The position numbers and the translations under genes were made by a program. The notes below the pieces were generated by a model, which did not search any database, was not told the DNA's origin, and worked only from the letters and a program-made list of their open reading frames with translations. From the NCBI GenBank assembly GCA_903904855.1, contig CAIVEH010000039.1, forward strand, positions 42,592 to 106,591: 64,000 nt of DNA, given 5' to 3'. Origin of the DNA: an uncultured Bacteroidota bacterium (lineage in GTDB: Bacteria > Bacteroidota > Bacteroidia > Chitinophagales > Chitinophagaceae). Of this stretch, positions 8,213 through 17,340 are shown piece by piece; position 1 is the first letter of the stretch, and each line of letters opens with the position of its first letter.

Positions 8213-8430
8213 ACAGCAATTTTTAGTTGCGAAGAATAAACATCCTCAGGAATCGGTTCTCCATTATCTATTCTTGATTCAATATGTAATTTAATAGCAT
8301 CCTGAATCATTAATAATGCTTCGTCTAAAGTTTCACCATACGTATAGCATCCTTGTAGAGCTGGACAGACTGCTATGAAATTCCCATCCTCGTCTTTTTC
8401 TATAAAAACAGTCAGATTATATATTTTCAT
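8209..8430 (-). CDS. hicB: HicB antitoxin
   Basis: A 73-residue antitoxin with the HicB partial RNase-H-like fold: TVFIEKDEDGNFIAVCPALQ, GC at the turn, then LDEALLMIQDAIKLHIESR. It is the first gene of the hicB-hicA pair and overlaps hicA by 4 nt. There is no obvious C-terminal DNA-binding extension, so autoregulation may rely on dimer contacts. The operon lies between alaS and dnaN, all on the minus strand. Confidence 0.9.
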   Translation of the reverse strand: MKIYNLTVFIEKDEDGNFIAVCPALQGCYTYGETLDEALLMIQDAIKLHIESRIDNGEPIPEDVYSSQLKIAV

Positions 8431-8448
8431 AAAAATCTTTTATTAAAG

Positions 8449-11076
8449 TTACAACAAACTTTTCACTTTCTCTATCACCGCCTGTAGTCCCCCCACATCC
8501 TGTCCGCCCGCTGTGGCCATGGTCTTTTGTCCGCCGCCGCCGCCTTTTATCAATGGTGCTACATGCTCTTTTATGATCTTACCGGCATCAAGGCCACGGG
8601 CTGCATTTACCTTTTCATCTACACCTACTGCCACAAATGGCTTGCCATCTATATTAGCGCACAGCACTATCACATGATCATGAAGGTGTGTTTTCAGGTC
8701 TAGGCACAGTTTTTTCAATGCATCGGCAGTGCTTACTGTTACCATCTGCCCAATGAAACTGATTTCATTGATGATCTCATCTTTTGTGAGCAGTTCATTC
8801 CTGATGCCTACCAGTTGCCGGGCTTCAAGGTTTTCAACATGCTTCTCCAGCTGGCTTCTTTCTTCCTGCAGTTTTTCTATGGCTTTCAGCGGGTCTTTTG
8901 CATTCTTCAATTGTGCTGAAATTGAAGCTATCAGCTGCAACTGTTCATTTATAAAATCCTCAGCAGCCTTGCCGCTCACAGCTTCCATTCTCCTTACCCC
9001 TGCAGCCACAGCGCCCTCGCTGGTAATTTTGATATAACCCAATTGCCCGGTAGCCCCAACATGTGTACCACCGCAAAGTTCTATGGAGTAGTTAGCATCC
9101 ATAATCACCACCCGCACTTCATTGCCATACTTTTCACCAAACAATGCCATTGCTCCCAGTGCCACCGCTTCGTCTTTAAGCATGGTTTTAATAATCACTG
9201 GCACATTCTCCCTTATTTTTTCATTCACTATAGCTTCTATCCTTGTTATTTCCTCATCAGTTACTTTTGCAAAATGCGAGAAGTCGAAGCGCAGATGCTC
9301 TTCATTTACCAGCGAACCCTTCTGCGCAACATGGGTACCCAATACCTGCCGCAGTGCTGCATGAAGCAAATGTGTGGCACTATGGTGTACCGCAGTATGT
9401 ATCCGTTTCTCAGCATTCACCTTTGCATGAACCGGTGCATAAACATTTTCCGGCAACACCTCTGCAAAATGAATAGTCAATCCATCTTCTTTTTTGGTAT
9501 CCACTATCTTCACAATCTCATTCGGGAAAATCAGTTCACCCGTATCGCCCACCTGTCCGCCGCTTTCGGCATAGAATGGTGTAGTATCCAGTACCAGTTG
9601 ATAATACTCTTTTCCTTTTGAGGTCACTCTCCTGTATTTGAGAATGGAAGCCTCTGCCTCCAGCATATCATAGCCTACAAAATTTGTGGCATTGATTTCT
9701 TTCACTATCACCCAGTCGTCAGTATCCAGCGAGGTTGCTGCACGACTGCGGGTTTTCTGTTGCAGCATTTCTGCTTGAAAAGCAGGTTCATCCACATGCA
9801 GTCCGTTCTCCCCACCTATCAACCTGGTCAGGTCTATCGGGAAACCAAAAGTATCGTATAATTCAAAAGCGGCTTTACCGTTAATAACTGTTGTATTCTG
9901 GCGCTTGGTCTCAGTAATGATCTCATCAATCTTCCTTAGCCCTTTTTCAAGAGTCCGCAAAAATGCTTCTTCCTCTTCCTTAACCACCCTGCTAACCAGG
10001 TCTATCTGCTGATGCAATTCAGAAAACACATGTTCAAATTGCTTAGCCAATACCGGCATCAACCTGTATAGCAATGGTTGCTTATGATCAAGGTAGGAAT
10101 AGTAATACCGCACAGCCCTTCTCAATATTCTGCGTATTACATAGCCTGCACCTGTATTGGATGGCAACTGTCCATCAGCTATAGTAAAACCTATTGCACG
10201 TATATGATCACTTAATACACGGAATGCTACATCTTTCTTAGAATCAGTATTGGTATACTGGCGGTGGGTCATATGCTCAATGGCAGTTATGGTGCCGGTA
10301 AACAGGTCGGTATCATAGTTGCTCTGCTTACCTTGCAACACTCTTACTAAACGCTCCAGCCCCATTCCGGTATCCACATGCTTTGCAGGAAGGGGTACGA
10401 GACTGCCATCCTTTTGCCGGTTGAACTGCATGAACACATTGTTCCATATTTCTATCACCTGCGGATGGTCGGCATTCACCAGTGTTTTACCATCCACTTG
10501 TTTTTTCTCCTCCTCACTCCTGCAGTCTACATGTATCTCAGAGCATGGGCCGCATGGGCCGGTATCGCCCATCTCCCAAAAGTTATCTTTCTTATTGCCC
10601 AGCAGTATCCGGTCTTCTGCAATATGCTGTTTCCAGAAATTGTAGGCTTCTTCATCCTTTGGCAGATTCTCTGCCGGATCTCCCTGGAAAACGGTTACAT
10701 AGAGTTTGTCTTTCGGAATTCCATACACTTCAGTAAGCAGTTCCCAGCTCCATGCAATTGCTTCCTCTTTGAAATAATCACCAAAGCTCCAGTTACCCAG
10801 CATCTCAAACATGGTATGGTGGTAAGTATCTACACCCACCTCTTCCAGGTCATTATGCTTGCCACTTACGCGCAGGCATTTCTGTGTATCAGCTATACGG
10901 GTATTTGATGGCACTGCATTGCCCAGGAAAAAGTCCTTAAACTGGTTCATACCCGCATTGGTAAACAACAGGGTAGGGTCGTTCTTTATCACAATAGGGG
11001 CAGAGGGAACAATAGAATGTCCCTTACTCCTGAAAAAATCTAAAAACTGCTGGCGTATCTCGTTTCCGGTAAGCAT
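8449..11076 (-). CDS. alaS: Alanyl-tRNA synthetase
   Basis: Charges tRNA-Ala in the cytoplasm. The 875-residue length is normal. Visible parts are the class II core (DPTLLFTNAGMNQFKD, GDTGPCGPCSEIH), GAGYVIRRILRRAVRY, the editing-domain zinc motif HxxxH in HHSATHLLHAAL with CGGTHV further on, and the C-terminal DHHA1 domain ending GGGGGQKTMATAGGQDVGG. The start ATG 11074-11076 lies within a 33-bp sequence that is repeated exactly at 11707-11739. Downstream on the same strand is the hic cluster. Confident assignment. Confidence 0.97.
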   Translation of the reverse strand: MLTGNEIRQQFLDFFRSKGHSIVPSAPIVIKNDPTLLFTNAGMNQFKDFFLGNAVPSNTRIADTQKCLRVSGKHNDLEEVGVDTYHHTMFEMLGNWSFGDYFKEEAIAWSWELLTEVYGIPKDKLYVTVFQGDPAENLPKDEEAYNFWKQHIAEDRILLGNKKDNFWEMGDTGPCGPCSEIHVDCRSEEEKKQVDGKTLVNADHPQVIEIWNNVFMQFNRQKDGSLVPLPAKHVDTGMGLERLVRVLQGKQSNYDTDLFTGTITAIEHMTHRQYTNTDSKKDVAFRVLSDHIRAIGFTIADGQLPSNTGAGYVIRRILRRAVRYYYSYLDHKQPLLYRLMPVLAKQFEHVFSELHQQIDLVSRVVKEEEEAFLRTLEKGLRKIDEIITETKRQNTTVINGKAAFELYDTFGFPIDLTRLIGGENGLHVDEPAFQAEMLQQKTRSRAATSLDTDDWVIVKEINATNFVGYDMLEAEASILKYRRVTSKGKEYYQLVLDTTPFYAESGGQVGDTGELIFPNEIVKIVDTKKEDGLTIHFAEVLPENVYAPVHAKVNAEKRIHTAVHHSATHLLHAALRQVLGTHVAQKGSLVNEEHLRFDFSHFAKVTDEEITRIEAIVNEKIRENVPVIIKTMLKDEAVALGAMALFGEKYGNEVRVVIMDANYSIELCGGTHVGATGQLGYIKITSEGAVAAGVRRMEAVSGKAAEDFINEQLQLIASISAQLKNAKDPLKAIEKLQEERSQLEKHVENLEARQLVGIRNELLTKDEIINEISFIGQMVTVSTADALKKLCLDLKTHLHDHVIVLCANIDGKPFVAVGVDEKVNAARGLDAGKIIKEHVAPLIKGGGGGQKTMATAGGQDVGGLQAVIEKVKSLL

Positions 11077-11121
11077 TGTAGAATAAATAAGGTTGCAAAA
11101 GTAAGTTAAAAGTCAAAAGGG
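11044..11121. repeat. Direct repeat, copy 1 (alaS start and leader)
   Basis: Positions 11044-11076 are identical to 11707-11739 (33 bp), and 11104-11121 is identical to 11774-11791 (18 bp). The two copies are in the same orientation, about 665 bp apart, and enclose the nucleotidyltransferase gene. Confidence 0.9.
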
Positions 11122-11343
11122 TGTAAGCGCGTGGTTTGCGGATATTTAAAATAAAACTGACTATGCAATAGCGTTTCTTCATTTTGAACTGTAAACACTT
11201 CCATAACAAGTTCCAACAGAAGTATCAAGAATGAATACTGTTATATTTAGTTTTATCTTTGCATGATGGATAAAAAAGACCATTAAAATTACTGACAAAA
11301 TACTTACGGAAGAATACCTCAACAAAATAGACCTGATAAAACA

Positions 11344-11658
11344 ATGTTTAAGAAAGAACTTGCAATAAAATACACCGCAGATTTCCTCAATGCCTGTAAA
11401 GCTTTGCCTATCAAAATAGATAAGGCTATTCTTTTTGGTTCTGTCCTTACCGGGATGGCCAATGAAGACTCTGATATAGACCTTGCATTGTTCTCCGCAA
11501 ATTTCACGGACAACACCCTTCAAAACCTTGATCTCATTGCAATGGCCAACATCCGTTTTCCTGATCTTGACATACACACCTATCCAACAATAGCTTTCGC
11601 TGGTAGAGGCATGTTATTGGACGAGATAAAAAGAACAAGACTGGAGATTCAGTTATGA
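11344..11658 (+). CDS. MNT-type nucleotidyltransferase domain protein
   Basis: A 104-residue minimal nucleotidyltransferase. The motif is complete: Gly32-Ser33 in LFGSVLTG, the acidic pair Asp44 and Asp46 in SDIDLAL, and a third acid near Asp76 in LDIHTYP. Such proteins are often antitoxins that AMPylate or neutralise a HEPN toxin. No HEPN gene is adjacent; a 30-codon frame without a start precedes it and a short truncated frame follows. The gene sits between two copies of the alaS start region and runs against the local strand, consistent with insertion by recombination. A TATCTTTG promoter element lies at 11254-11261. Confidence 0.8.
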   Translation: MFKKELAIKYTADFLNACKALPIKIDKAILFGSVLTGMANEDSDIDLALFSANFTDNTLQNLDLIAMANIRFPDLDIHTYPTIAFAGRGMLLDEIKRTRLEIQL

Positions 11659-11706
11659 TTGCTATAAAAATGTACTGCGACTACCCGACAACATTTAGGT
11701 AATGTT

Positions 11707-11791
11707 AAACTGCTGGCGTATCTCGTTTCCGGTAAGCATAGTATAATTATATTGTAATTAGGGGGCAAAACAAAGTTAAAAGTCAAAAGGG
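11707..11791. repeat. Direct repeat, copy 2 (duplicated alaS start region)
   Basis: Second copy of the repeat at 11044-11121. The copy still contains the complement of the alaS start codon but is not attached to the gene. Confidence 0.9.
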
Positions 11792-11928
11792 GATAGCCAA
11801 AAATTTGGAAAACTGGTCCTCTGATACCAGTTATCGCCCTGTTCGCCGATTTCCAGCCCCCATCTCACCGATTTTTGCTGTTTGGTTAACTACAATTCCC
11901 TTTTTTTTGTGCTGTAATCTTATTTTAA

Positions 11929-12915
11929 ATGCCACAAATACAACCAGCGCAAAAAATTGGTAAAATTTACCAGAATCCCATACCCACCAGCCAGAAGCTG
12001 GAAGGCAGCGTTCTTAAATTACTCTGGCAAACATTTACTTCTAAAAATGAGCGGACACCTGTTCAGCCACTAGGCCCTTTTCATACCGATGCCAGTATTT
12101 ACAATACACCCCCTGCTTCAGGCCTGCGCATTACCTGGATGGGGCATTCTTCCTTGCTCATAGAAATAGATGGCAAACGTATCCTTACTGATCCGGTGTG
12201 GGGTCCCCGGGCTTCATTCGCTTCCTTTGCCGGACCAAAAAGGTTTTTCCCTGCACCTCTTGCTTTGGCACATTTGCCGGTATTAGATGCCATTATCCTT
12301 TCCCACGACCATTACGACCACCTTGATTACCCCACTATAAAACAACTTGCCTCAGGTAATGTTCCCATTGTTTGTTCCCTGGGTGTAGGACCGATAATTG
12401 AAAAATGGGGTGTGAGTAAAAGTCGAATTACCGAAATGGATTGGGGTAATACTACACCTATTGACAACCTGACCCTTACAGCTACTCCAGCCCGCCACTT
12501 TTCAGGCAGGGGTCTGCACAACCGGAATCAAACCCTTTGGTCGTCATGGGTTATTAAGGGCAGTAGTCACAATATATTCTTTGGTGCCGATTCAGGCTGG
12601 TTCCCGGGTTTTAAAGACATTGGCGATGCATATGGCCCATTCGACCTTACAATGCTCGAAATAGGCGCTTATGGCGATGGCTGGCCCAATATTCATATGG
12701 GCCCCGATCACGCCACCAATGCCCACCTGGCACTGCGTGGCACGGTTATGATGCCCATACACTGGGGCACATTCAACCTGGCCTTGCATCCCTGGCGCGA
12801 ACCGGTTGAGCGTTTCTTAAAATTTGCTGAACAAAAAAAGATAACCGGGTTTCTTCCCAGGCCCGGACTACCAACCGAAGTTGTTGGTAGTCATAATTCA
12901 GAATGGTGGGTTTAG
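11929..12915 (+). CDS. Metallo-beta-lactamase-fold hydrolase (UlaG/NAPE-PLD-like)
   Basis: A 328-residue cytoplasmic protein with the metal-binding motif SHDHYDHLD at residues 125-133, an upstream ITWMGHSSLLIEI strand, ARHFSGRG, FFGADSGWFPGF and PIHWGTFNL. The GHSS strand, the Trp-rich GADSGW and the PxHWG end are typical of the NAPE-PLD/UlaG-type subgroup, whose members hydrolyse phosphodiester or lactone bonds; the substrate here is unknown. No signal peptide is seen. A stable hairpin follows the stop codon. Confidence 0.85.
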   Translation: MPQIQPAQKIGKIYQNPIPTSQKLEGSVLKLLWQTFTSKNERTPVQPLGPFHTDASIYNTPPASGLRITWMGHSSLLIEIDGKRILTDPVWGPRASFASFAGPKRFFPAPLALAHLPVLDAIILSHDHYDHLDYPTIKQLASGNVPIVCSLGVGPIIEKWGVSKSRITEMDWGNTTPIDNLTLTATPARHFSGRGLHNRNQTLWSSWVIKGSSHNIFFGADSGWFPGFKDIGDAYGPFDLTMLEIGAYGDGWPNIHMGPDHATNAHLALRGTVMMPIHWGTFNLALHPWREPVERFLKFAEQKKITGFLPRPGLPTEVVGSHNSEWWV

Positions 12916-12932
12916 TAATATCTCCGGAGGTG

Positions 12933-12965
12933 AGGTGTGCCATACTTTGAAGGTGTGGCACACCT
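12933..12965. repeat. Hairpin of a genome-repeated type (TGTGCCACACTT family)
   Basis: Arms AGGTGTGCCATACTT (12933-12947) and AGGTGTGGCACACCT (12951-12965) form a 15-bp stem with two G-U pairs. A near-copy lies at 32010-32038. It may act as the transcription end for the hydrolase gene. Confidence 0.7.
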
Positions 12966-13011
12966 ATGGTGCACAATATATTTTATGTAGCTTGCACCTG
13001 TTTTTACAGCA

Positions 13012-13974
13012 ATGCATAATCACGACCACGATCATAGTAGCGACCACGGCCATTCTCATGGCCACGACCATGGCGGCCACCATCATCACCATACAGTTAC
13101 CGCTGCCGATGTTGCCAACAAGGCTTTCATCTTTGGTATCATTCTAAATGGCGCCTATGTAGTTATCCAGGTTATCGCTGGTTTCATTACTCATTCCATG
13201 GCATTGCTTTCAGATGCCGGGCATAACCTCAGCGATGTTGCCAGCCTTGCGCTCTCTTTGCTTGCCTTCCGTCTGGCAAAAGCAAAACCAACCGGTGCTT
13301 ATACCTACGGCTATAAGAAAACAACTATTCTGGCAGCGCTTACCAATGCAGTTGTTCTCCTTATCACTATTGGTATGCTTGGGTATGAATCAGTCAACCG
13401 GCTGTTACACCCTCAACCTGTAGAAGGGGGCACGGTAGCAATTGTTGCAGGTATCGGTATTGCAATAAATCTTGCCTCTGCTTTCCTTTTCTTCCGCAAT
13501 AAAGACCATGATCTTAATACCAGGGGTGCTTATCTGCACCTGCTCACAGATGCTATGGTTTCGCTTGGCGTGGTTGTCTCAGGACTCATCATCCGTTTCA
13601 CCAACTGGTTCTGGCTTGATGGTGCTGTAAGTATCATTGTACTTATTGTAATATTGATTGGTACCTGGTCTTTGCTCAGGCAAAGCCTTCGCCTTTCTAT
13701 GGATGCAGTACCTGAAGGGGTGAATGTGGAAACAATTGAAAAAGTGATCATTACGATTGATGGAGTAGATGATTTACACCATACGCATATATGGGCTATG
13801 AGTACAACCGAGAATGCGCTCACAACCCATTTGGTGCTTAATGAACAGCTGAGTTTTGATGAAAAACTAAAACTCGTCCATAAAATCAAGCACGAGCTGT
13901 TCCACAACAATATACACCACTCCACCATTGAGCTGGAATCAGCAGCTATGCCATGTAAGGATGAAACGTGTTAA
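13012..13974 (+). CDS. Cation diffusion facilitator (zinc/cobalt/cadmium efflux)
   Basis: Exports divalent metal from the cytoplasm in exchange for protons. The 320-residue protein starts with a very His-rich stretch (residues 1-28, including HGHDHGGHHHHH) that likely binds metal. Six transmembrane helices follow, with the family motif SMALLSDAGHNLSDVASLAL in helix 2 and its partner LLTDAMVSLGVVVSG in helix 5. The C-terminal cytoplasmic domain contains DDLHHTHIWAMSTTENALTT and ends in a Cys-bearing tail (MPCKDETC). Closest to the CzcD/ZitB branch. Single gene. Confidence 0.93.
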   Translation: MHNHDHDHSSDHGHSHGHDHGGHHHHHTVTAADVANKAFIFGIILNGAYVVIQVIAGFITHSMALLSDAGHNLSDVASLALSLLAFRLAKAKPTGAYTYGYKKTTILAALTNAVVLLITIGMLGYESVNRLLHPQPVEGGTVAIVAGIGIAINLASAFLFFRNKDHDLNTRGAYLHLLTDAMVSLGVVVSGLIIRFTNWFWLDGAVSIIVLIVILIGTWSLLRQSLRLSMDAVPEGVNVETIEKVIITIDGVDDLHHTHIWAMSTTENALTTHLVLNEQLSFDEKLKLVHKIKHELFHNNIHHSTIELESAAMPCKDETC

Positions 13975-13980
13975 CGAGAG

Positions 13981-14115
13981 TTTGATAACTAGGTAAGCTT
14001 TTTGATGCTTGCTATATTTGGTTCGATGGCAATCCCGAAGGGATTATATGTTTATAGTAATCGAACCAGATTTTATGCCGATGCTGAAGGCATCACATGT
14101 ATCGATGGCTCAATA
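13981..14115. repeat. Nested hairpin repeat in a gene-free stretch
   Basis: Between 13975 and 14275 no gene was found. Outer arms TGGTTCGAT (14019-14027) and ATCGAACCA (14060-14068) enclose an inner hairpin AATCCCGAAGGGATT (14031-14045). A further GATGC/GCATC hairpin follows near 14080-14095. Similar nested structures lie at 38363-38435 and 42314-42353. Confidence 0.5.
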
Positions 14116-14221
14116 GATAATTGGCACCATTAATGGAAAATCAAATTATTCTGCTCCAGTCTCCCGTATTGTTAAACTCAATAAAGTTGTCTCACACATT
14201 TGGGTCCTGGTACAAATAATG

Positions 14222-14249
14222 CAAAAAAAGCCCCGCATTACTGCAGGGC
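14222..14249 (-). terminator. Terminator for the gene at 14276
   Basis: Arms GCCCCGCA and TGCAGGGC (14230-14249) pair with one mismatch. The A run at 14223-14229 provides a U tract on the minus strand. Confidence 0.75.
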
Positions 14250-14275
14250 CTGAATATTATTAAAGTTCTTGTTTA

Positions 14276-14755
14276 TTATGGGGCAACAGCAAATGAGATA
14301 TTGCACTTATCACCTTCATCTATCCTGATCAGTTTAAGAAAATTGGCGTCCACCATAGGAATGTTGTAAACTGCTGTCATTTTCGATTTATCTCTCTTAA
14401 GGGTAAGGACTACATTACCTACATCATCGGTAGTAATAGCGTATTTCCCGGTTTCGTTGGGGCTCTCACTCAGATCTCTGTGGAATTCTTTGTATGTTCC
14501 GTAATTGATATTGTTTATATTACCCGGTGTAAGTCTCAATGTCATTGAGTAATGGATATAATGGGTTTCAGCGCCTATTTTATCCGGGCATTTTGTAGCT
14601 ACAAAATACCAGGTTTTATCCATCAGATCATACCTGTTTATGGGTTCGGTATTACTGGGCGGCCTGTTTTCCGCTCCTATTACCTGTGCAAATGTGCATG
14701 TTGGTAACGCCAATAGGCAAACTAATAGAATCTTATTGAACATATTTCTCAGCAT
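14276..14755 (-). CDS. Small secreted lipocalin-like protein
   Basis: A 159-residue protein with a signal peptide (MFNKILLVCLLALPTCTFAQ after an initial MLRN). The mature part starts with a motif resembling lipocalin-like domains (YDLMDKTWYFVATKCPDK), followed by alternating strands ending LKLIRIDEGDKC. The ATG at 14743 would give a tidier signal peptide than the one at 14755. Lipocalin-like domain assignment is tentative. It has its own terminator and appears monocistronic. Confidence 0.6.
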   Translation of the reverse strand: MLRNMFNKILLVCLLALPTCTFAQVIGAENRPPSNTEPINRYDLMDKTWYFVATKCPDKIGAETHYIHYSMTLRLTPGNINNINYGTYKEFHRDLSESPNETGKYAITTDDVGNVVLTLKRDKSKMTAVYNIPMVDANFLKLIRIDEGDKCNISFAVAP

Positions 14756-14900
14756 AAAAATAATTTCTTCGGTGGTAAAAGTAATAATTCCTTTGATTAA
14801 TTTTAATTACAGCATTGCAAAATAATCAATAATATTTATTCCTGAAAACTTTCAGCAAAAATGAAGCAACTATTTTATACTAATGCAGCTCTTTTTATGT

Positions 14901-14928
14901 AAAAAGCCCCGTAAATCCGGGGCTTTTT
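14901..14928 (-). terminator. Strong terminator after the cold-shock gene
   Basis: AAAAAGCCCCG (14901-14911) and CGGGGCTTTTT (14918-14928) form a perfect 11-bp stem. The symmetry allows it to work in both directions. Confidence 0.9.
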
Positions 14929-14955
14929 GGCAATCATCTTAAAACGATATAAAAA

Positions 14956-15147
14956 TCAGATTACTCTAACATTAGCAGCGTTCAAACCTTTTTTACCATT
15001 CTGTACATCAAATGTAACCTTATCGTGCTCGCGGATTTCATCCAGCAGGCCTGATACGTGTACAAAGATGTCTTGTCCGCCGTTTGACGGAGAAATGAAA
15101 CCAAATCCTTTAGTTTCATTGAAAAATTTTACTGTTCCTTCTTGCAT
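14956..15147 (-). CDS. Cold-shock domain protein (CspA family)
   Basis: Single-strand nucleic acid chaperone. The ATG at 15145-15147 gives the usual 63-residue form starting MQEGTVKFFNETKGFGFISP; the longer frame adds residues not seen in the family. RNP1 (KGFGFI) and RNP2 (DIFVHV) are both intact. A TATCTTTG promoter element at 15178-15185 implies a leader of roughly 25-30 nt, shorter than the long cold-shock leaders of enterobacteria. A perfect terminator follows. Confidence 0.95.
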   Translation of the reverse strand: MQEGTVKFFNETKGFGFISPSNGGQDIFVHVSGLLDEIREHDKVTFDVQNGKKGLNAANVRVI

Positions 15148-15255
15148 TGTTTTGTAAATAAATTGATTAAGAAAGCACAAAGATACAATAAATATTTGAT
15201 AATCCTGAATAAGTTTGTTAAGGAAACAATATTATTTCCAGAGTAGTAAATCTTG

Positions 15256-15951
15256 TTACTCTTCCGAATGTAATGTTTCAACTTTGGAGCCAAAGAAATT
15301 AAGAAACAAAACTATAAACGCTACCATTATTATAGCCTGGGTGCAAACCAATATTTTACCCATTGAGGAAACAGGGTGTATATCTCCGTATCCTATCGTA
15401 GTTGATGTAACTATACTGAAGTAAACAAAATCGACTATGCTGTGGGCCTTTTCATCCAGTAAATGCAATCCGCCATAAACCACCGCAAAACTGAATGCAA
15501 TCTCAAGGTAATTAAAGAACAGCATCAGAATGTTGCGCCGGTAAGAGCGTGGTTTTACAAACATATCAGACACAAAAATCAATGACGCAACATATACCAC
15601 CGATTCGGTCAGTAGGTAGGAAGAAATAAACACAGTAGCCAGATGCCTGTATAATCCTGAATAAAGAAAAAATAAGGGCAGCATCGTTTTGAAAAACACA
15701 TAGAACTCAATGGCTACATTCCTTTTGATAACTCCGTATCTTCCGAAAATTTGCCTGTAATGGATACCCGGAAAAATGGGCTGTATACCAACCAACACAA
15801 GTCGCAGTATTTTTTCAAACCCGATATCCTTATGAGTTTTATTATTCCAGATCTTCACCAGGTTGCTCCGGTATGCGAGGTAGGCTGAAACCTTTTGCCG
15901 GGTATTATACTCCGGCTTACCGAATAACAGTTTGTAAAGGATTTTCTTCAT
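15256..15951 (-). CDS. Two-pore-helix type potassium channel protein
   Basis: A 231-residue inner-membrane protein. The selectivity filter TTIGYGD (residues 184-190) sits between two hydrophobic helices at about 150-165 and 200-220, and further hydrophobic segments at 85-100 and 105-130 make it a four-helix or longer subunit. The N-terminal 60 residues are basic and cytoplasmic. No RCK or cyclic-nucleotide domain is fused. The very similar filter in K+ channels makes potassium the likely ion. Confidence 0.88.
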   Translation of the reverse strand: MKKILYKLLFGKPEYNTRQKVSAYLAYRSNLVKIWNNKTHKDIGFEKILRLVLVGIQPIFPGIHYRQIFGRYGVIKRNVAIEFYVFFKTMLPLFFLYSGLYRHLATVFISSYLLTESVVYVASLIFVSDMFVKPRSYRRNILMLFFNYLEIAFSFAVVYGGLHLLDEKAHSIVDFVYFSIVTSTTIGYGDIHPVSSMGKILVCTQAIIMVAFIVLFLNFFGSKVETLHSEE

Positions 15952-16050
15952 ACCGCTTATATCGCAAGTAATTTACGAAAATCTCATCAATTAATGGAAT
16001 TCTGGCTTTGTGTGAAAAACCTTTTTATGAAAAAGAAGTACTGCTGTTGA

Positions 16051-17259
16051 CTATCTTTTTTCAAAAAGCAGGTGCTTATTGTTTCCTTCAGCGCCATTAA
16101 TGTTCAGTATATATGTTCCGGGAACAAGTATTGTTACTCCGACAAACTGATCACCTTGCTCAAGGCTGCCTTCCAGTAATTTTCTGCCGTTAAGGTCAGT
16201 CACAAAATAGTTGTTGTAGCAATCAAGATTGTCAACAAATATCCTGTCGTTTGCAGGATTAGGATAAATACTGCTCTCCGGTTGGATATTGCCCGCTTTT
16301 ACCTGGGTAGTATTGAAATTTATATCACTGACAAACAATGATGCAGGTATTGGATCAGTTGTTTCACACGAAATAAATACACGGTTATCAGACAACCAGC
16401 ATACACCTTCGGTCTGCCATTCCAGTCCGTTGCCAATCTCAATTCTCCTTTTGTTGCCCGAAAAGAACATGTCGCCCTGATAGTTGCTCAAATACCAGAG
16501 AAAAGAGTTGCTATGGCCGCTGAAATACCCTATCAATACTATTTCATGGGTATGGGCATTATAGTCTGCACCGGTAATCAATCCGTTCACATTGTAACTT
16601 GTATATGGGTCCAGTGCATAAGTTCCCGGTGTTTTGGGCATTTTATAAACCCTGGTTTTCAGGTCACCTCTGTCTTTAGTAAAGATATACAATGAGTCTT
16701 TTATCGATATCAGCGCTTCGCAGTCATAATTATTTGTACCGCCTGATCCAAATACAGTCTGATCAGTATATCTGAAACTAATTGCCTGTGCATTTACATG
16801 AACCGTCGCTGCGCTGCCTATATCCGTTTTTGCTATCTTCAGCACTTTCAGGTCAGTCCGGTCGCTGCTGTTGTTGCCATGGTCACCTATGTAAATGTAG
16901 TTGCTGTCGGCGGTAATATCTTCCCAGTCCACATTGGGGTAGTTATCAATTACTACTGTCTGCAGGGTATGTCCGTCTGTAGTATCAATACTGTATATTT
17001 CAGCGGGGTTTCCACTGTCGTTATGAGTCCATAGTTTGCCATCAGTTAATACCAGACCAGACGATTCTGTGATTATCGGATTCATTGCGCCCCTCAGCAC
17101 TGGCGACTTATGGGTTACCGGGTAAGTGCAGGATCCGTCATTGATCGTTGCTCCCGGATTGAAATTAGTTGCGGCAGGGTCAGTGCATCCGCTCTGGGCA
17201 AAAGAACTTTGAATTCCCTGAAAAGCAATAAACAGAACAATTGATTTAATAAAATTCAT
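16051..17259 (-). CDS. Secreted type IX sorting-domain protein
   Basis: A 402-residue exported protein. After the signal peptide comes a short Cys-containing module (CTDPAATNFNPGATINDGSC) common in Bacteroidota surface proteins. The central part has beta-propeller-like strands (LWTHNDSGNPAEIYSI, YPNVDWEDI). The C-terminal 80 residues are a type IX sorting domain: IYPNPANDRIFV, then a hydrophobic strand, GTYILNI and a basic end LFEKR. It would be exported by the Sec route and then by type IX, and attached to the surface or released. Confidence 0.85.
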   Translation of the reverse strand: MNFIKSIVLFIAFQGIQSSFAQSGCTDPAATNFNPGATINDGSCTYPVTHKSPVLRGAMNPIITESSGLVLTDGKLWTHNDSGNPAEIYSIDTTDGHTLQTVVIDNYPNVDWEDITADSNYIYIGDHGNNSSDRTDLKVLKIAKTDIGSAATVHVNAQAISFRYTDQTVFGSGGTNNYDCEALISIKDSLYIFTKDRGDLKTRVYKMPKTPGTYALDPYTSYNVNGLITGADYNAHTHEIVLIGYFSGHSNSFLWYLSNYQGDMFFSGNKRRIEIGNGLEWQTEGVCWLSDNRVFISCETTDPIPASLFVSDINFNTTQVKAGNIQPESSIYPNPANDRIFVDNLDCYNNYFVTDLNGRKLLEGSLEQGDQFVGVTILVPGTYILNINGAEGNNKHLLFEKR

Positions 17260-17340
17260 AATTTTGAATTAGCGTGCAAAGGTATCAGCTATATCAAAAA
17301 TGCAATATGAATTAAACATTATCTAATTGTTACGCCAGCA

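Noticed and set aside
11270..11345. A startless frame (ITDKILTEEYLNKIDLIKQC) before the MNT gene
   Set aside because: No start codon in frame; could be a remnant of a HEPN-like partner, but nothing shows this.
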